Shown in pieces: positions 61,412 to 64,000 of a stretch of 64,000 bases of DNA. Below the pieces are notes generated by a model that was not told where the DNA came from, searched no databases, and was given only the letters and a program-made list of their open reading frames with translations. The DNA is from Myxococcales bacterium SG8_38 (GTDB lineage: Bacteria; Myxococcota_A; Polyangia; Polyangiales; Houyiibacteriaceae): the NCBI GenBank assembly GCA_001303415.1, contig LJTN01000003.1, forward strand, positions 1-64,000, written 5' to 3'. Made by a program: the position numbers and the translations under genes. Positions within the stretch are counted from its first letter, which is position 1. Every line of letters starts with the position of its first letter.

Positions 61412-61756
61412 ATGACACACGTCGAGACCGAAGTCCGCGTCTACCAGAGACCCGACGGCCGCTGCCCGTTCGACGATTGGCTATTGGCCCTGAGGGACAT
61501 TCGCGCTCGCGCACGAATTCGCGCCCGCATCGCTCGCCTTCGCGAGGGCAACTTCGGCGACGCCAGACCAGTTGGCGATGGCGTGCACGAGCTCAGGGTT
61601 CACTATGGCCCTGGCTACCGCATCTACTTCGCGCAGGAGGGAAGGGCGGTCGTCGTCCTTCTCTGTGGTGGCAACAAAGCAACGCAGCCCCGCGACATCG
61701 CTCGCGCCAAGCGCTACTGGAGGGCACATAGAAATGCCGACAATCCCCTATCGTGA
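61412..61756 (+). CDS. RelE/HigB-like (Gp49-type) toxin
   Basis: VETEVRVYQRPDGRCPFDDWLLALRDIRARARIRARIARLREGNFGDARPVGDGVHELRVHYGPGYRIYFAQEG...LLCGGNKATQPRDIARAKRYW. Confidence 0.94.
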   Translation: MTHVETEVRVYQRPDGRCPFDDWLLALRDIRARARIRARIARLREGNFGDARPVGDGVHELRVHYGPGYRIYFAQEGRAVVVLLCGGNKATQPRDIARAKRYWRAHRNADNPLS

Positions 61757-62042
61757 TTTGCTCCTGAAGCGTCTTCAGGATCCCACCGAGGCCGCCCACT
61801 ACCTCACCGCCTGCCTCGAAGAAGGCGACGGAGTCTTCCTCATCGGCCTTCGTGACGTCGTCGACGCGCAAGGCGGCATGGCACATCTCGCTGAGGCCAC
61901 CGGCCTCAATCGAGAAACCCTCTACCGAACCCTCTCCGAAAACGGAAACCCTCGCCTCTCGAGCCTCAGCCTCATCATCGAAGCGCTCGGCCTACGCCTG
62001 CGCATCGAATCCCCCGAAGACGACCCCCGCGCCGCCGAGTAG
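61734..62042 (+). CDS. HigA-like addiction-module antidote (HTH)
   Basis: YRDLLLKRLQDPTEAAHYLTACLEEGDGVFLIGLRDVVDAQGGMAHLAEATGLNRETLYRTLSENGNPRLSSLSLIIEALGLRLRI. Confidence 0.95.
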   Translation: MPTIPYRDLLLKRLQDPTEAAHYLTACLEEGDGVFLIGLRDVVDAQGGMAHLAEATGLNRETLYRTLSENGNPRLSSLSLIIEALGLRLRIESPEDDPRAAE

Positions 62043-62211
62043 GCACGCAACATCATCCGCGGCGCCCCGCGCTCGCCCTGAACGAGCGAAGCCTCACCCG
62101 TCGGAATCACCGAATGCGGCCGACTCGAGCGCCTCCCGCTCTGCTCGGCTCAAACGCAACCAGCCAACACGTGGCTTCCGTCCCGAAGCCTCCTCCTCGA
62201 GCTCTCGCTCG

Positions 62212-62655
62212 TCACGTCCCTCGCGCAATCTGGCTCACCCGCTGCTGGGACAGCGCAAGCAGCTCCGCAATGTCCCGCGTCCCCATGCCGCTTTCCTGAA
62301 GCAGCCTGACGGTCCGTCGCCGCTTTTCCGTGAGCTTCCGCGAGAGCTCGGAATGAAGCCGCGCCAGCTCCTCGGTCGCCGCCACCTCTTCCCCGAGCTT
62401 CGACTCGAGGTTCACCCGCTCGACAATCGTAGCCGTCTCCGCGTCGTCGTACCAAAGCGACAGCGCATCCCGGATGTTCTCCCGCGCCCGCCGCAACGAC
62501 CGCGCAAACGTATGAATCTCATGCCGATGCCCGCGGATGGAGTTTCTCCACAGCCAGGGCCTCGAGCGCCGAAGAGATTCGCGTACCCCTTCATCGACCA
62601 CCGCCGCCTGAGGTTGCTCAGAAAGTGGAGAAAAACAAAAGGACGCGCGGCCCAT
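62212..62655 (-). pseudogene. HicB-like antitoxin with C-terminal HTH; N-terminus apparently degraded
   Basis: HTFARSLRRARENIRDALSLWYDDAE (HicB-like) then RTVRLLQESGMGTRDIAELLALSQQRVSQIA HTH; upstream 40-50 residues do not look like HicB and overlap a repeat copy. Confidence 0.5.
62591..62652. repeat. Dispersed ~50-60 bp repeat, copy C
   Basis: tcatcgaccaccgccgcctgaggttgctcagaaagtggagaaaaacaaaaggacgcgcggcc. Confidence 0.6.
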
Positions 62656-62728
62656 AGCCAGGTATCCTTGTCATCGAATCCTCTACGTCTAGGCGCTCGG
62701 CGCGCCCGGGCCGGGAGGCATCAGCAAC

Positions 62729-63145
62729 ATGAACCACAAGCTCTTCGCCAGGATGTTCTTCGTAGCGGCCCTCTGGAATTTCGCCGCGGGTGGTCCGGGG
62801 CTGGGCTCCTACGAGTGGCAGTTCAAGATGCTCTTCGGGGAAGAGGCGTACACTGGGGACTTCCATCAGGCGTTGCTCTTCCGCTCGTTTGCCCTTTCCG
62901 TGCTGCTCTTCGGCTTTGGCTACTACGCGGTCTCGAAAGACATCAGTCAAAACCGCGCCATCGTCTGGTTGGGAGCTGCGGGGAAGATTCTGGTCTTCGC
63001 CTTCTTCACCGGCGCCTTTCTACGAGGCTACGCGACGATGGTCGCCTGGGTCGTCTCCTTTGGAGACCTCCTCTGGGCCGCCGCGTTCTTCTGGTTCCTT
63101 TATCGGACCAGGGACGAGGTGCGGATCAACAACTTCGTCGGATAA
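62729..63145 (+). CDS. Hypothetical membrane protein
   Basis: FVAALWNFAAGGPGLGSYEWQFKMLFG; four hydrophobic segments. Confidence 0.8.
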   Translation: MNHKLFARMFFVAALWNFAAGGPGLGSYEWQFKMLFGEEAYTGDFHQALLFRSFALSVLLFGFGYYAVSKDISQNRAIVWLGAAGKILVFAFFTGAFLRGYATMVAWVVSFGDLLWAAAFFWFLYRTRDEVRINNFVG

Positions 63146-63215
63146 CGAACGGCCCGCGCCCCACCGTCCCGAGCTACCTCTACAGGGCTGAGGTCCGCGA
63201 CGTCGTCGACGCCGG

Positions 63216-63422
63216 TTACGCCGCGCTCTCGTCCTCGGTTCGCCACCCCGGAAACAACAACACCGCCCGATGAACCCGGAGCGCCCGCGCCAGCGTCTTC
63301 GCACGTTCGGCACCCAACTTCCCACGGTCCGTCTCAATCGCCGAAATGGTCGACTGCGCAATCCCCGTCAGCCCAGCAAGCTCATTCTGACTCTGCTCAT
63401 TGAGCTCACGTGCAATCCGCAC
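63216..63422 (-). CDS. XRE-type HTH protein (orphan antitoxin-like)
   Basis: ARELNEQSQNELAGLTGIAQSTISAIETDRGKLGAERAKTLARALRVHRAVLL. Confidence 0.82.
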   Translation of the reverse strand: MRIARELNEQSQNELAGLTGIAQSTISAIETDRGKLGAERAKTLARALRVHRAVLLFPGWRTEDESAA

Positions 63423-63568
63423 CGACTGCCCCCCGAGAGTTGCTGCCTCGCTTTCGCCGGCAAGAACCGCCCTCTGAGCGCAGCCCTAGTCTTTCTTCCG
63501 GTAGTCAAGATCGACTGTGACATACGCCGGCTCGAGCCCCCCACCGCAAACCCTCCGCGCATGCGGTG

Positions 63569-63622
63569 TCATCGGCCACCCCCATCCGAGGTTGCTCTAG
63601 AATGGAGAAAGACAAATCCGAG
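63569..63622. repeat. Dispersed ~50-60 bp repeat, copy D
   Basis: tcatcggccacccccatccgaggttgctctagaatggagaaagacaaatccgag. Confidence 0.55.
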
Positions 63623-63711
63623 GAGAGCCTCTTCGCTACCGCGTCCCGCGCGCAATCTGACTCACTCGCTCCGCAATGGAGCTGCGTCGCTCCATGCGGC
63701 TCGTGGAAGAG

Positions 63712-63777
63712 CATCGGCCACCGCCGCCGGGAGTTGCCCAAAACCAGACAAAAACAACGGGTCGCGCCACCTGTTCG
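63712..63777. repeat. Dispersed ~50-60 bp repeat, copy E
   Basis: catcggccaccgccgccgggagttgcccaaaaccagacaaaaacaacgggtcgcgccacctgttcg. Confidence 0.6.
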
Positions 63778-64000
63778 CTCGGTACCTGAGGCACTCCAAC
63801 GCCTCACCGCCCTGCGCGTCCGTGAGCAAACCGTCTTCCCGGTTTTTCCCGCCAAGACCCGGAAGTTTCGGCTCGTTCGCGCGCCCCTCAGTCCCCACCG
63901 CAAACCCCGCCCGAAGCTCTGCCACCAAAGGCACCTAAAGAAAAGGCTTCAGCGTCGAATTACTCGGCACGGATCGCTTCGTGATCGATGCGGTTGCTAC

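Noticed and set aside
61852-63273. 473-aa + strand ORF
   Set aside because: Runs antisense to the HicB-like gene and out of frame with the membrane protein at 62729; no coherent domains.
62591-63777. Repeats near small TA genes as integron attC sites
   Set aside because: No RYYYAAC/GTTRRRY core-site pairs, genes in both orientations, no integrase in the window.

Overview
High-GC bacterial chromosome window; the many lipoproteins, the NtrC-type regulator, the eukaryotic-like kinase and the AgmX-type protein suggest Myxococcota/deltaproteobacteria (inference from gene content only). About 55 CDS are supported. Three are missing or mis-bounded in the ORF track: a left-truncated VWA-like lipoprotein (1-1614, minus), rpmG (12122-12283), and a FetB-like permease that appears to start upstream of the called GTG. 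Most genes from 28.7 to 51.8 kb lie on the + strand and encode redox, sulfur and lipid-type enzymes. The right end (53.6-64 kb) carries toxin-antitoxin modules, gene remnants and a short dispersed repeat. Best candidates for something new: (1) an unannotated structured RNA on the minus strand at about 26632-26800, with a 12-bp long-range helix and a strong intrinsic terminator; (2) a PLP-enzyme (ACC deaminase/D-cysteine desulfhydrase-like) fused to a GMC-oxidoreductase small-subunit-like domain and translationally coupled to a GMC oxidoreductase; (3) a sterol-desaturase/fatty-acid-hydroxylase fused to tandem rhodanese domains, in an apparent operon with a Tat-lipoprotein sulfite-oxidase-cytochrome c fusion; (4) a near-consensus sigma-54 promoter in front of an orphan lipoprotein; (5) two paralogous lipoprotein families flanking the enzyme block. 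No tRNA, rRNA, CRISPR array, prophage or intact transposon was recognised.
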